Of a stretch of 48,995 nucleotides of DNA, positions 16,854 to 25,406 are shown one piece after another. The first letter of the stretch is position 1; each line of letters starts with the position of its first letter. Below the pieces are notes generated by a model. The model made no database searches. It was not told the origin of the DNA and was given only the letters and a program-made list of their open reading frames with translations. The position numbers and the translations under genes were made by a program. Source of the stretch: an uncultured Porphyromonas sp. Its GTDB lineage: Bacteria; Bacteroidota; Bacteroidia; Bacteroidales; Porphyromonadaceae. Where the stretch lies: NCBI RefSeq assembly GCF_947254915.1, contig NZ_CAMYEZ010000003.1, positions 1 through 48,995 on the forward strand. Direction: 5' to 3'.

Positions 16854-17040
16854 CTCTACGGAAGAAATCACAAACTCTTCGGTAGCAATCTTTGATTATC
16901 CAGTGAGGAACGGAAAAACTCTTCCGAACTTTCATTTCATTCTTCCGAAGTTTCATTTCACTCTTCCGAAGTTTTATTTCACCCCTCGGTGGAGGATTTT
17001 CATTTGCTCCGTGGAGATTTCCGATTGCCTCGGGAGAGAT
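16854..17040 (+). repeat. Dispersed TTCCGAAG repeat family, copy B
   Basis: The same order as copy A: gattatccagtgaggaacgg, then cttccgaa units separated by tttcatttc, then cccctcggtggaggattttc and a closing cctcgggagaga. It fills most of the 713-bp space between nqrF and rpmB. It ends about 150 bp before the rpmB promoter. The rest of that space (16689-16853 and 17041-17190) holds no recognised gene. Confidence 0.85.
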
Positions 17041-17190
17041 AGTTATCTGCGAAGATGTAGGGGTAGTTATAGTGCGTATTTATACTACTCAGTAGCGAGG
17101 CGTAATGCTTATGTTGCTCTGAGTGAGATCTGGTGTAGTCGCTAGGGGAGCGGATTTTCGTTACGTTGCCCTGGATTCGGAATAGAGGAA

Positions 17191-17222
17191 TTTGCTTTTG
17201 TCAAAATATTTGCGTTACTTTG
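17191..17222 (+). promoter_or_regulatory. Promoter of rpmB-rpmG-DUF4295
   Basis: TTTG at 17191-17194, a 20-bp spacer and TTACTTTG at 17215-17222 give the expected Bacteroidota -33/-7 spacing, with one mismatch in the -7 box. It is about 100 bp upstream of rpmB. Confidence 0.65.
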
Positions 17223-17320
17223 CAGTCTGATTGCAGTACTAGACCAGATGATGCTAATGGCTGGAGCTGAGTCAATCACAGAAATATCGTAGAAGTATAA
17301 AAGAAATACCACACACCGTC

Positions 17321-17569
17321 ATGTCTAAGATATGTCAGATCACCGGTAAGAGGGCTATGGTGGGCAATAATGTGTCTCACTCAAAGCGTCGTACGAAGCG
17401 TACCTTTGACGTCAATCTCTTCCGTAAGAAGTTTTACTGGCCTGAGGAGGATCGCTGGATATCTCTCAAGGTCTCAGCAGCTGGTCTCCGGCTCATCAAT
17501 CGCGTAGGTCTCAACGAAGCCCTCCGCCGTGCTAGCGATGCTGGCTACCTAAGCATCAAGAGCAAGTAA
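17321..17569 (+). CDS. rpmB: 50S ribosomal protein L28 (bL28)
   Basis: 82 residues. MSKICQITGKRAMVGNNVSHS and KRRTKRTFDVNLF are the standard bL28 N terminus. The C-terminal VSAAGLRLINRVGL is also conserved. It is part of the large ribosomal subunit. It heads a three-gene group with rpmG and a DUF4295 gene, an order common in Bacteroidota. Confidence 0.97.
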   Translation: MSKICQITGKRAMVGNNVSHSKRRTKRTFDVNLFRKKFYWPEEDRWISLKVSAAGLRLINRVGLNEALRRASDAGYLSIKSK

Positions 17570-17600
17570 CCCACTCACTCCTTAACTACACTGATATACT

Positions 17601-17789
17601 ATGTCTAAGAAAGGTAAAGGCGATCGAGTACAGGTGATACTCGAGTGCACAGAGCACAAAGAGAGTGGCATGCCAGGCACCTCTCGCTACGTCACGACAA
17701 AGAATAGAAAGAATACCACACAGCGTCTAGAGCTGAAGAAGTACAATCCTATCCTCAAGCGCTACACGCTACATCGTGAGATTAAGTAA
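17601..17789 (+). CDS. rpmG: 50S ribosomal protein L33 (bL33)
   Basis: 62 residues. RVQVILECTEHKESG and TSRYVTTKNRKNTTQRLELKKYNP are the bL33 signature. The Cys pairs of zinc-binding bL33 forms are absent (only one Cys), so it is a Zn-independent type. It lies 31 bp after rpmB. Confidence 0.97.
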   Translation: MSKKGKGDRVQVILECTEHKESGMPGTSRYVTTKNRKNTTQRLELKKYNPILKRYTLHREIK

Positions 17790-17829
17790 TCATCTCTCCC
17801 CTTCAATAACTAAATAAGAACTAAGTACA

Positions 17830-17982
17830 ATGGCTAAGAAATCGGTCGCAACCTTTAGAACGGGCGATGGTCGCTCATACTCAAAGGTTATCAAGATGGT
17901 CAAGTCGCCTAAGACTGGTGCTTATACCTTCCAAGAGGAGATGGTACCAAATGACCACGTACAGGACTTCCTCAAGAAGTAA
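17830..17982 (+). CDS. DUF4295 small protein
   Basis: 50 residues starting MAKKSVATFRTGDGRSYSKV and ending NDHVQDFLKK. This is the Bacteroidota DUF4295 family, nearly always encoded right after rpmB and rpmG. It is small and basic, so a ribosome-associated role is plausible, but the function is not established. It is 40 bp downstream of rpmG. A hairpin follows. Confidence 0.9.
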   Translation: MAKKSVATFRTGDGRSYSKVIKMVKSPKTGAYTFQEEMVPNDHVQDFLKK

Positions 17983-18066
17983 TCTGAATACGCTATAGAG
18001 ACGCTCCTGTAGAGAGGTGGCTATCTACATATCTCTCTCTACCCTAGGTGAGCAGTCACCATATGG

Positions 18067-18099
18067 AGAGCATTGATGCGCTTGTCGTGTCAATGCTCT
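18067..18099 (+). terminator. Terminator of the rpmB operon
   Basis: agagcattga and tcaatgctct form a perfect 10-bp stem around a 13-base loop, followed by tcctatgttgt. It is 85 bp past the DUF4295 stop. Confidence 0.65.
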
Positions 18100-18193
18100 T
18101 CCTATGTTGTGAGGGGTGTGACTTAGAGATTAGAGGGGTTGTTAGGGGGAGACTGTTGTATCTCAGAGGGTGAGGGGACTATGATCGCAAAAG

Positions 18194-18368
18194 GAGACTG
18201 TTGCATAAAGGCGAATCGCTGCGTTGCTTTCGGGATTCGCCTTCGGTCACATATAGAGGTATACTCCCTTCAGACCTCACCCTCAGAGCCTTGCGCTTCA
18301 GCCTTTCTACAAAGTCTAGATAATCTCGCAAGCAAGATTGTGAGACAGTTGACTTTTGCACCAGTCTC
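18194..18368 (+). mobile_element. 175-bp MITE-like element, copy 1
   Basis: Starts gagactgttgcataaagg and ends gttgacttttgcaccagtct plus c, so the termini are inverted repeats (gagactgttgca-type, one mismatch at the right end). It is flanked by a perfect 5-bp duplication, aaaag, at 18189-18193 and 18369-18373. The second copy (35831-36005) has the same length and opposite orientation. There is no transposase gene inside. A 104-codon open frame crossing it is not a gene. A further partial terminus, gagactgttgta, lies just upstream at about 18150. Confidence 0.85.
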
Positions 18369-18373
18369 AAAAG

Positions 18374-18403
18374 AAGAGCCTGCCACAATAGTGACAGGCT
18401 CTT
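18374..18403 (-). terminator. Terminator of the M3 peptidase gene
   Basis: aagagcctg and caggctctt form a perfect 9-bp outer stem. On the minus strand it is followed by cttcttttg, part of which is the target duplication of the adjacent MITE. It lies 64 bp past the stop codon of the peptidase gene. Confidence 0.65.
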
Positions 18404-18466
18404 GTACTCTCTGTATGGATCAGGCGCTAGCTAGCTGTCGTTTGATCAGCTAGCTGCGCTGTGTGA

Positions 18467-20581
18467 TTAGCGGAGACCGCGGAAGCGTAGGAGTGGTTCG
18501 ATGTCGACCTCCTTGTGACCAGTGAACTGCTCGAAGAGTACCATCAGGTCCTCACTGTTGCCACGAGAGAGGAGCATGTCGGCGAGACGCTGACCGTTCT
18601 CACGAGTCATACCACCGTGTGCCTGGATCCAAGCGTAGACCTCGTTGTCTACTGCCTCGCTCCAAAGGTATGAGTAGTAGCCAGCAGAGTAACCGTTGCT
18701 CCAGATATGGCGGAAGTAAGGTGAGCGGTAGCGTGGAGGTATCTGTGCATTGAGCATGCCATACTTCGTCAGTACCTCCTGCTCGAAGGCTTGTACATCG
18801 TCTACCTTGTCGCCTACTGCGAGGGCGTGCCAGCACTGGTCGATGAGTGAGGAAGCGATGTTTTCGCCGATAGAGTAAGCCTGGTTGAAGTTGCCCGCAG
18901 CAATCATCTTGTCACGTAGCTCGGTAGGCATAGCCTCGCCAGTCTTGTAGTGCTTCGCATAGTTGGCAAAGACAGTTGGCTCGGATGCCCAGTGCTCGTT
19001 GAACTGTGAGGGGAACTCGACGAAGTCTCTCGAGACGTTGGTTCCAGAGATCGAAGGATAGGTCTGCGTAGAGAGCATACCGTGTAGCGCATGACCGAAC
19101 TCATGGAAGAGCGTCGTCACCTCGTCCCAGGTCATCAGACAGGGCTGACCAGTAGCGGGCTTCTTATTGTTGCAGACGTTATAGATGACGGGCTTATTGC
19201 CTAGGAGTGTGGACTGCTCGACGAAGTTGCTCATCCAGGCACCACCGCTCTTGGAGGGACGTGCATAGGGATCGAAGTAGAAGAGTGCGATGACCTCGCC
19301 CTGCTCATTCTTGACATCGTATACCGTTACGTCAGGATGATAGACGGAGACATCAGTGCGCTGCTCGAAGGTGAGACCGTAGAGCTTATTGGCAGCATAG
19401 AAGACACCATTGTGCAAGACGCTATCTAGTACGAAGTACTCACTGAGCTGCGTCTCATCAATGTCGTACTGCTCCTTACGCATCTTCTCAGCGTAGTAAG
19501 CCCAGTCGTAAGCCTCGAGCTTGAAGTCAGGACCCTCGCTCTTGCGAGCAAACTCCTCTAGCATCTTAGCATCCTCAGCAGCCTTAGGCTGGTAGAGCTT
19601 AGCAAGACGCTCAAGGAAGTTGCGAGCGGTCTCACCATTCTTAGCTAGAGCGTCTTGTAGTGTCCAGTCGGCAAAGGACTTGAATCCAAGTAACTGAGCC
19701 TTTTCAGCACGAAGCGTAGCGAGACGCTTGATGATGGACTGCGTGTCGTACTTGTCGCCGTTGTTGCAACGATTGATGGAAGCCTCAAGGATAGCCTTGC
19801 GACTGTCACGATTGTTGAGCTTAGCCATGACGGGCTGCTGGGTCGTGTTGACTAGGCGGATAGCCCACTGACCCTCTTTGCCCTCTTCCTTGGCTAGGTC
19901 GGCAGCCTCTTGTAGCTCGCTCTCGGAGAGACCGTCGAGCTGGCTCTTGTCGGTGAAGAAGACGGGCACGTTCGTGGCATCGGTCAGCATATTGCCAAAC
20001 TTAGCGGTGAGCTCGGCCTCTTCGCCGTTGAGCTTCTTGAGCTTCTCCTTGTCCTCGGCAGAGAGGTTAGCACCGGCCTTGACATAGTTGTCGTAGTACT
20101 GCTTTGTGAGGCGTACCTGATCGGGCTGTAGTCCCTCTAGACCAGTCTCGTAGACAGTCTTGATGCGAGCGAAGAGCTTGTCGTTGAGCATGATCTCATC
20201 GCTGTGGGCAGTGAGCTTGGGTACGTACTCAGCCTCGATGGCACGTAGCTCATCGTTGGTATCGGCACTGGTCAGTGCGAAGAAGACGGCAGAGGTGCGC
20301 TGGAGTACCTGTCCAGCACGCTCGAGCGCCTCAATGGTATTGGTAAAGGTGGGCGCCTCAGCATTGTCCACGATGGCTGCTATCTCCTCGTTGTGCTGAC
20401 GCATACCCTCGTCAAAGGCGGGCGCAAAGTGCTCTGCCTTGATTTTGGTAAAGTCGGGTGCATTCATGTAAGTTTCACTAGGATGAACGAATGGATTGTC
20501 AGCCAGGTCAGCCTGCTTCTGCTTGTTGCAAGCGAGTAGCATCGTGGCGATGGCTAATAGCATAATTGCTTGTTTACGCAT
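18467..20581 (-). CDS. M3-family zinc peptidase lipoprotein (dipeptidyl carboxypeptidase-like)
   Basis: 704 residues. The N-terminal signal peptide ends in lipobox LLAC (Cys18), so the enzyme is probably anchored in a periplasmic or outer-membrane position. The catalytic zinc motif HEFGHALHG starts near residue 493, with the downstream Glu in the helix FVEFPSQFNEHW. The rest of the sequence follows the Dcp/oligopeptidase A fold of the M3 family. It probably removes C-terminal dipeptides or degrades short peptides, suiting an asaccharolytic, peptide-using life. Dcp versus OpdA specificity is not decided. Confidence 0.9.
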   Translation of the reverse strand: MRKQAIMLLAIATMLLACNKQKQADLADNPFVHPSETYMNAPDFTKIKAEHFAPAFDEGMRQHNEEIAAIVDNAEAPTFTNTIEALERAGQVLQRTSAVFFALTSADTNDELRAIEAEYVPKLTAHSDEIMLNDKLFARIKTVYETGLEGLQPDQVRLTKQYYDNYVKAGANLSAEDKEKLKKLNGEEAELTAKFGNMLTDATNVPVFFTDKSQLDGLSESELQEAADLAKEEGKEGQWAIRLVNTTQQPVMAKLNNRDSRKAILEASINRCNNGDKYDTQSIIKRLATLRAEKAQLLGFKSFADWTLQDALAKNGETARNFLERLAKLYQPKAAEDAKMLEEFARKSEGPDFKLEAYDWAYYAEKMRKEQYDIDETQLSEYFVLDSVLHNGVFYAANKLYGLTFEQRTDVSVYHPDVTVYDVKNEQGEVIALFYFDPYARPSKSGGAWMSNFVEQSTLLGNKPVIYNVCNNKKPATGQPCLMTWDEVTTLFHEFGHALHGMLSTQTYPSISGTNVSRDFVEFPSQFNEHWASEPTVFANYAKHYKTGEAMPTELRDKMIAAGNFNQAYSIGENIASSLIDQCWHALAVGDKVDDVQAFEQEVLTKYGMLNAQIPPRYRSPYFRHIWSNGYSAGYYSYLWSEAVDNEVYAWIQAHGGMTRENGQRLADMLLSRGNSEDLMVLFEQFTGHKEVDIEPLLRFRGLR

Positions 20582-20612
20582 AGTCTAGGTTCGTTTGTAT
20601 GATTTATATAGT

Positions 20613-20620
20613 TACTTTTG
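20613..20620 (+). promoter_or_regulatory. -7 promoter element of xseB
   Basis: TACTTTTG, an exact TAnnTTTG match, 69 bp before the xseB ATG. A TTTG at 20594-20597 is only 15 bp away, so the -33 is uncertain. Confidence 0.6.
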
Positions 20621-20640
20621 CAACGCAATGAGGTACCCCA

Positions 20641-20654
20641 GTGTGGTACCACAC
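20641..20654. promoter_or_regulatory. Perfect 14-bp palindrome in the xseB leader
   Basis: gtgtggtaccacac is identical to its reverse complement. It lies about 20 bp past the predicted -7 box of xseB, between xseB and the divergent peptidase gene. It could be an operator or an RNA feature; no regulator is known. Confidence 0.4.
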
Positions 20655-20688
20655 GAGACAAAGGTACTAAGAATTAAATACATACCCT

Positions 20689-20922
20689 ATGACAGACGTT
20701 AGTAAAGACCTCTCCGAGGAGTCCCAGCAGACTTATCAGGAGGCAATCACACGTATTCAAGAGATCGTGCGACTCCTAGAGACGGGAGACATAGAGGTGG
20801 ACGAACTGACCAAGCTTATTGAGGAGGCAACAGTCTTGATACAGTTCTGCTCCACACGACTCACCGCTATCGACAAAGAGGTCTCACAACTTCTCCAGCA
20901 GCTTGACGAGAGCCAGGAGTAA
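20689..20922 (+). CDS. xseB: Exodeoxyribonuclease VII small subunit
   Basis: 77 residues, predicted as two helices. TYQEAITRIQEIVRLLETGD and DELTKLIEEATVLIQFC...L are the XseB pattern. It binds XseA to form ExoVII, which degrades single-stranded DNA from both ends. xseA is not in this window, so the pair is split. The stop lies 10 bp from the convergent 2-hydroxyacid dehydrogenase gene, with no terminator visible between them. Confidence 0.92.
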   Translation: MTDVSKDLSEESQQTYQEAITRIQEIVRLLETGDIEVDELTKLIEEATVLIQFCSTRLTAIDKEVSQLLQQLDESQE

Positions 20923-20931
20923 ACCCTTACT

Positions 20932-21903
20932 TTACTTAACGATACTGATGGGGCGGTCGCCCTCGAAGTAGCCGATGATGCAGTTGCACAGCTCCTGCGC
21001 CATAGCGACACGTGCCTCGTAGGTCTGCGTGCCTACGTGCGGTGTCATAGTCACCTGCTCCATCTCGTACAACTCGGGGAGCGGATTGTCGCTATGCTCA
21101 AAGACGTCTAGCCCCGCAGCGGCTATCTCGCCAGTCTGGAGGGCGTGCACGAGAGCTGCCTCGTCAACGACCGCTCCGCGCGCCGCATTGATCAGGATAG
21201 CCGAGCGCTTCATCTGAGCTAGACGACTAGCCGAGACGAGGTGGTGCGAGTCTTCATTGTACGGGGTGTGGAGAGATACGACATCGCACTCCGTAAAGAT
21301 CTTGTCTAGGTCGGCATAGGTGACTCCTAGCTCCTGCTCCGTGGCAGCGTCGAGCTGGTGACGCTTGTTGTAGAGGACGGTCATACCAAAGGCTTGCGCC
21401 ATATGTCCCACGGCTCGGCCAATGTTGCCGTAGCCGATGATGCCGATAGTCTTGCCACAGAGGTTGGTCGCCATGCCAGAGCTGTCGGAGAGCGACTTGC
21501 TACTGCTCTTGGTGCGACGCATATGACGATCCCACATAGCGATCTTGCGACTGCAGCTGAGGAGTAGCCCCATCGTTAGCTCTGCCGTAGGCTGGATCAC
21601 GGCACGAGGCGTATTGGTCACGGTGATCCCTTTGCTGTGTGCGTAGGCGACATCGATGTTGTTGTAGCCGACTCCATAGTTGGCGATCAGCTTGATATTG
21701 GGGAATGCGTCAATCAGCTCACGATCCACAGGAAAGGTAAACTGCGTGGCGAGCGCATCGTACTGTGCGCCTATCTCCATCATCTCCTCACGCGTGAAGC
21801 TCTCGCCCGCAGGGCGGCGGGTCATATCGGCCCACTCGGCAAGCTCCTCAAATCCGGGGCGTACGGTGTCAAAGGAGATCAGTACTTTCTTTTTCTTGTC
21901 CAT
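20932..21903 (-). CDS. D-isomer 2-hydroxyacid dehydrogenase
   Basis: 323 residues. The NAD-binding GYGNIG is at about 157-162. The catalytic set is Arg242 (AARGAVVDE), Glu269 (LDVFE) and His289 (TPHVG). The catalytic domain is at the two ends and the Rossmann domain is in the middle, as usual in the family. It reduces a 2-keto acid to the D-hydroxy acid, or acts as glyoxylate/hydroxypyruvate reductase; substrate cannot be fixed from the motifs. It is the downstream gene of a minus-strand run with an RsmF-like gene 25 bp ahead. Confidence 0.9.
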   Translation of the reverse strand: MDKKKKVLISFDTVRPGFEELAEWADMTRRPAGESFTREEMMEIGAQYDALATQFTFPVDRELIDAFPNIKLIANYGVGYNNIDVAYAHSKGITVTNTPRAVIQPTAELTMGLLLSCSRKIAMWDRHMRRTKSSSKSLSDSSGMATNLCGKTIGIIGYGNIGRAVGHMAQAFGMTVLYNKRHQLDAATEQELGVTYADLDKIFTECDVVSLHTPYNEDSHHLVSASRLAQMKRSAILINAARGAVVDEAALVHALQTGEIAAAGLDVFEHSDNPLPELYEMEQVTMTPHVGTQTYEARVAMAQELCNCIIGYFEGDRPISIVK

Positions 21904-21928
21904 AAGATATATCAGGTTTAGAAGTTGG

Positions 21929-23314
21929 TTAGATACGTAGGCGGTAGGGCTTAGGGTATAAGTTGTTGAGCCGTGCGCCCGTGCTGTGTGCTAAGCCTAA
22001 GGGGATGCCCCGATAGGTGATGACTGTGAAGCCTCGCTCTGTCGGAGTCTCCATCGTGAGCGCCTCACCTCGCAGGTAGCGCAGTGCTTCTTGCAGGGGA
22101 AGCTCTAGAGCGGATAGGTCTGTCGTGGCATATAGAGGGTGATGTAGTAGAGCAAAGGAGGGTTCGTAGCCCTTCGCCTGATGGCGCATGGAGGCTATCT
22201 CCAGTCCTGGCGTGGCAATGGCGAGACGCTGCTTGTAAGCCTCGGCAAGGAGCTGAGCCGCCTCGGGCGAGAGCTGGTAAATGCGCTCGCCGATGGTGTA
22301 GTAGTCTGCGGATGTCGCTTTGCTGAGCCAAGAGAGCGAGTCGAAGGTCTGTCGGCTGGTTCGTGTCAAGCCTTTGGCTTTGCGCATTTCGCTTGGGGTC
22401 TCGATGGTGTCGGTGAGACGTAGCGCAGCGAGGTATTGCCCCTCACCACGTACGATGCCTGGCCAAAGGTGCAAACCGTACGAAGTGGCATAAGCTCCAG
22501 TGATGCGCTCGGCACAGTGGGAGAGGTCAATGAGTTTGCAGGGGTAGTTGTCAAGTAGCCACTGAACCATCTGATCGTTTTCCTCTTGGTTGAGCGTGCA
22601 GGTAGCGTAGAGTAGTATGCCCTCGGGAGCTAGCATACGCATCGCCTCCTGTAGGATAGCTCGCTGGCGGGTCACGCAGTCGGCAACGAGCTGAGGTGAC
22701 CACATACGCCTTGCCTCTTCGTCACGGCGCATTAGCCCCTCGCCACTACAGGGGGCATCAACTAATATGAGCCCGCAGGAGCCTTGTAGCCAAGGCGTCA
22801 GTCGCTGTGGCTCCTCTTGCGTGATAATCATTTGGTCGGCACCGCACCACTTGACCATATTCTCCACAAGGATCTTGCATCGCTTGGGTAGTATCTCATT
22901 GCTCACGAGGAGTGTCTCTGCGGGGAGCAGATCGCGCAGGAGCGTACTCTTACCCCCAGGGGCTGCGCAAAGGTCAAGAGCTAACTTAGGAGTCTCGTGC
23001 CAGCCGAGTTGCTCCCGAATCGTGGCAAGCGTCATAGCGCTAGCGTCCTGCACGTAGTAAGCTCCAGCGTGCCACAGAGGGTCTAGCGCAAAGGTGGGAC
23101 GCTCGCTGAGCCAGTAACCCTCCAGTCCTGCGGGCAACCACGGTATAGTCCCATCCTCCAGCTCTGCAAAGGGGCGTGCCGATAAGGTGCGAGCTGGGTT
23201 AAGGCGTAGAGAGACTGACGGGGTCGTCTCTAGAGCCTTGACAATGCGGGAGGCATACTCAGGGTATGCTTGTGCTAGCTTAGCTTTTAGCTCTGACGGG
23301 ACAGGAGTCTGCAT
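21929..23314 (-). CDS. RsmF/NOL1-family rRNA m5C methyltransferase
   Basis: 461 residues. The SAM motif LDLCAAPGGKST is at about 114-124. The two catalytic cysteines are Cys189 in DAPCSGEG and Cys239 in YATCTLNQEEN, so the enzyme should form m5C in RNA. C-terminal PUA-like and RsmF-type domains follow (about 300-460, ending LNNLYPKPYRL). The substrate is probably 16S rRNA, as for RsmF, but tRNA is possible. It is 13 bp downstream of the cyclophilin gene, probably in one transcript. Confidence 0.9.
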   Translation of the reverse strand: MQTPVPSELKAKLAQAYPEYASRIVKALETTPSVSLRLNPARTLSARPFAELEDGTIPWLPAGLEGYWLSERPTFALDPLWHAGAYYVQDASAMTLATIREQLGWHETPKLALDLCAAPGGKSTLLRDLLPAETLLVSNEILPKRCKILVENMVKWCGADQMIITQEEPQRLTPWLQGSCGLILVDAPCSGEGLMRRDEEARRMWSPQLVADCVTRQRAILQEAMRMLAPEGILLYATCTLNQEENDQMVQWLLDNYPCKLIDLSHCAERITGAYATSYGLHLWPGIVRGEGQYLAALRLTDTIETPSEMRKAKGLTRTSRQTFDSLSWLSKATSADYYTIGERIYQLSPEAAQLLAEAYKQRLAIATPGLEIASMRHQAKGYEPSFALLHHPLYATTDLSALELPLQEALRYLRGEALTMETPTERGFTVITYRGIPLGLAHSTGARLNNLYPKPYRLRI

Positions 23315-23327
23315 CGTATCAGAGAGA

Positions 23328-24005
23328 CTAGGGTAGGAGCGTCATACGCTTGATGATTACGTCTCGCTTGGGTCGGTTCGTGCTGTCGGTCGGTAGGTCT
23401 TCGATCTTGGTTATCGTGCGCATACCATCAATCACCTCGCCAAAGACCGTGTACTGCCTGTCCAACCACGGGGCACCGCCCTGACTCTTGTACGCCTGAC
23501 GCTGCTCAGGCGTGTAGTCCCACTCACGCTGTGCTGCTATATCGTCTAGGTCAAAGTCGGTGTAGTAAGTGCCCGTGACGATGTAAAACTGGCTGCCCGA
23601 AGACTCCTTCTTCGGATTCTCTTCATCGGCTAAACGTGCTGCCGCTAGGGCTCCTCGCTTATGGATATGGTATGGTAGGATCTCCGCAGGGATGGTTGTG
23701 GAGAGAGTGTCTATGGATACGTCTGTATCGCGGGTTGCTCCACGGGTTGAGAGGTTACCTCCCTGGATCATAAACTGCGCTATGACACGGTGTATCAAGA
23801 CTCCCTCGTAGTCTCCCCGACGTACATGCTCTAGGAAGGCCGCTTGGTGTAGAGGTGTGTCGTCATAGAGTAGGAGCGTGAAGTCTCCCTGCGAAGTCTC
23901 CACGAGCACCCGCCGCCCAGCGGGAAGAGCTTCAGTCGTAGTCTGAGCTGAGAGTGAGGTGACGCAGAGAGCGCAGAGGAGTAAGAGGGTGGCAATTGGT
24001 TTCAT
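23328..24005 (-). CDS. Cyclophilin-type peptidyl-prolyl isomerase, exported
   Basis: 225 residues with signal peptide (cleavage after LSAQ). The fold follows the cyclophilin pattern: GDFTLLLYDDTPLHQAAFLEHV, YEGVLIHRVIAQFMIQGGN near residues 88-110, then GSQFYIVTG and QYTVFGEVIDGM. It likely acts on exported proteins in the periplasm. It overlaps no neighbour; the gap to the YitT gene is 3 bp. Confidence 0.92.
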   Translation of the reverse strand: MKPIATLLLLCALCVTSLSAQTTTEALPAGRRVLVETSQGDFTLLLYDDTPLHQAAFLEHVRRGDYEGVLIHRVIAQFMIQGGNLSTRGATRDTDVSIDTLSTTIPAEILPYHIHKRGALAAARLADEENPKKESSGSQFYIVTGTYYTDFDLDDIAAQREWDYTPEQRQAYKSQGGAPWLDRQYTVFGEVIDGMRTITKIEDLPTDSTNRPKRDVIIKRMTLLP

Positions 24006-24008
24006 AGC

Positions 24009-24959
24009 TTAGAGGATCTGAGGTGCAGTGTCGTTGGTCGCATTGGTCGTTGCGATAAAGGCTTTGGGGTCAGCCTGGAGTACCGCTTTCTTGAGCTTGT
24101 TGACATACTTGCGCTCTACGATCATAAAGATGATATCTCGCTCGGTACCAGCATAGATCCCGCTCCCATGGAGGAATGTACCCCGCAGATTCAGCTCCTC
24201 GACGATAAGCGTGCGTAGCTCGGTCGTGTGGTCGGAGACGATGAAAATCGCTTTGTTGGGATTCTCGGGCTGTAGGAAGTCTACGACCTTGCCATAGACG
24301 AAGATGGTAATCCAAGAGTAGAGAGGCACGCTAACATCCTTAAAGGCGACTAGTCCAAAGAGTACAATAGCCGAGTCAACCGCTATAATCATATGACTGG
24401 TCTTGAGGTTGCTCCCCTTGGAGATTACCCGAGCAATGACATCGGTACCAGCACTAGTGCTACCCGCCTTGAAAGTGAGTAGCACACCTAGTCCGAGGAT
24501 AGCCCCGCCATAGACGGAGGAGAGAAACTTATCATTGCTCACGATGACCACATCTCGTGTCATCGAGGTGATTAGGTCGGTGCATACAGAGATAAGTAGG
24601 AAGGTCGCAATCGTCTTGCCCCCGCTACGCAATCCAAGAGAGCGTGCTGCTAAGAGGAAGAAAGGTACGTTGAAGCAGAGCGCCACAGCGCCAATGGGTA
24701 GCCCCTCGGGGAATGCCCCAAAGAGTCCTTGCGTCAGGTGGTTAATCGTGATACTGAGACCATAGCACCCCCCTGGGACAATATTGGCAGGAGCTATGAA
24801 GCAGGCGTAAGCGACTGCCTGACAGATAGCACCGAGGACTAGGTAGAGTATCTCCACGGCAAGCGGAGAGCGCCGAGGTGTGAAGGTCTGCCGCTCGTGT
24901 GGCGGTATAGTTACCTTGGTAGGAGTAGATAGAGTGGAGCCGGACGTAGATGTAGGCAT
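24009..24959 (-). CDS. YitT-family membrane protein (copy 1)
   Basis: 316 residues from the ATG at 24959. A longer frame begins with GTG at 25001, which I consider less likely. The N-terminal DUF161-type domain has several transmembrane helices (EILYLVLGAICQAVAYACFIAPANIVPGG onward). The C-terminal soluble DUF2179 domain contains ELNLRGTFLHGSGIYAGTERDIIFMIV. The transport substrate is unknown for this family. A second paralog is at 34461-35465. Confidence 0.88.
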   Translation of the reverse strand: MPTSTSGSTLSTPTKVTIPPHERQTFTPRRSPLAVEILYLVLGAICQAVAYACFIAPANIVPGGCYGLSITINHLTQGLFGAFPEGLPIGAVALCFNVPFFLLAARSLGLRSGGKTIATFLLISVCTDLITSMTRDVVIVSNDKFLSSVYGGAILGLGVLLTFKAGSTSAGTDVIARVISKGSNLKTSHMIIAVDSAIVLFGLVAFKDVSVPLYSWITIFVYGKVVDFLQPENPNKAIFIVSDHTTELRTLIVEELNLRGTFLHGSGIYAGTERDIIFMIVERKYVNKLKKAVLQADPKAFIATTNATNDTAPQIL

Positions 24960-25043
24960 GAGGGCTAATGAATAATGTATCCAATGCAACGAAGAGCGCA
25001 CACGGACTACTAGCGTGATAGAGCCGAGTCCTCAGCGAGCTTA

Positions 25044-25051
25044 CAAAGATA
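25044..25051 (-). promoter_or_regulatory. -7 promoter element of the YitT copy 1 unit
   Basis: TATCTTTG on the minus strand (caaagata on the plus). It is 85 bp upstream of the ATG at 24959. Repeat-family copy C starts about 117 bp further upstream. Confidence 0.6.
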
Positions 25052-25167
25052 CTCAATCTCGTAGATATCAGAAGATCTCATCACATATCCTAAATGTCGG
25101 CCAAATCCTACTATGAAGCGCTGATAGGAAGCTACGAAGTCTGACACGCCGTGCCGACAAATATCAA

Positions 25168-25354
25168 TCCCTCGGAAGAATTTCCCAAATAGCACCCGAG
25201 GAAATCCTAAATTCTTCGGAAGAATGAAATGAAACTTCGGAAGAGTGAAATGAAACTTCGGAAGAATGAAATCACAAGTCCGAAGAGTTTTGCCATCCCT
25301 CGGTAGAAAATGAAAAATCTCTACGGAGCAATGTTTGATTTCCTCCGTAGAGAC
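25168..25354 (-). repeat. Dispersed TTCCGAAG repeat family, copy C
   Basis: Inverted on the plus strand: cttcggaagaatgaaatgaa units, closed by ccctcggtagaaaatg and ctccgtagaga. On the minus strand it reads in the direction of the YitT gene downstream. It occupies most of the gap between that gene and the thioesterase gene. Confidence 0.85.
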
Positions 25355-25406
25355 TTAGACGAATGCCTTTTATATTAGGTGTCTACCCTGCTTCTCTTGC
25401 GAGGAG

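Noticed and set aside
18139..18453. 104-codon ORF on the plus strand
   Set aside because: It runs through the 175-bp MITE and the peptidase terminator and has no recognisable motif.
24960..25001. Longer start of YitT copy 1 (GTG at 25001)
   Set aside because: A GTG start, extension not similar to other YitT proteins; the ATG at 24959 is preferred.
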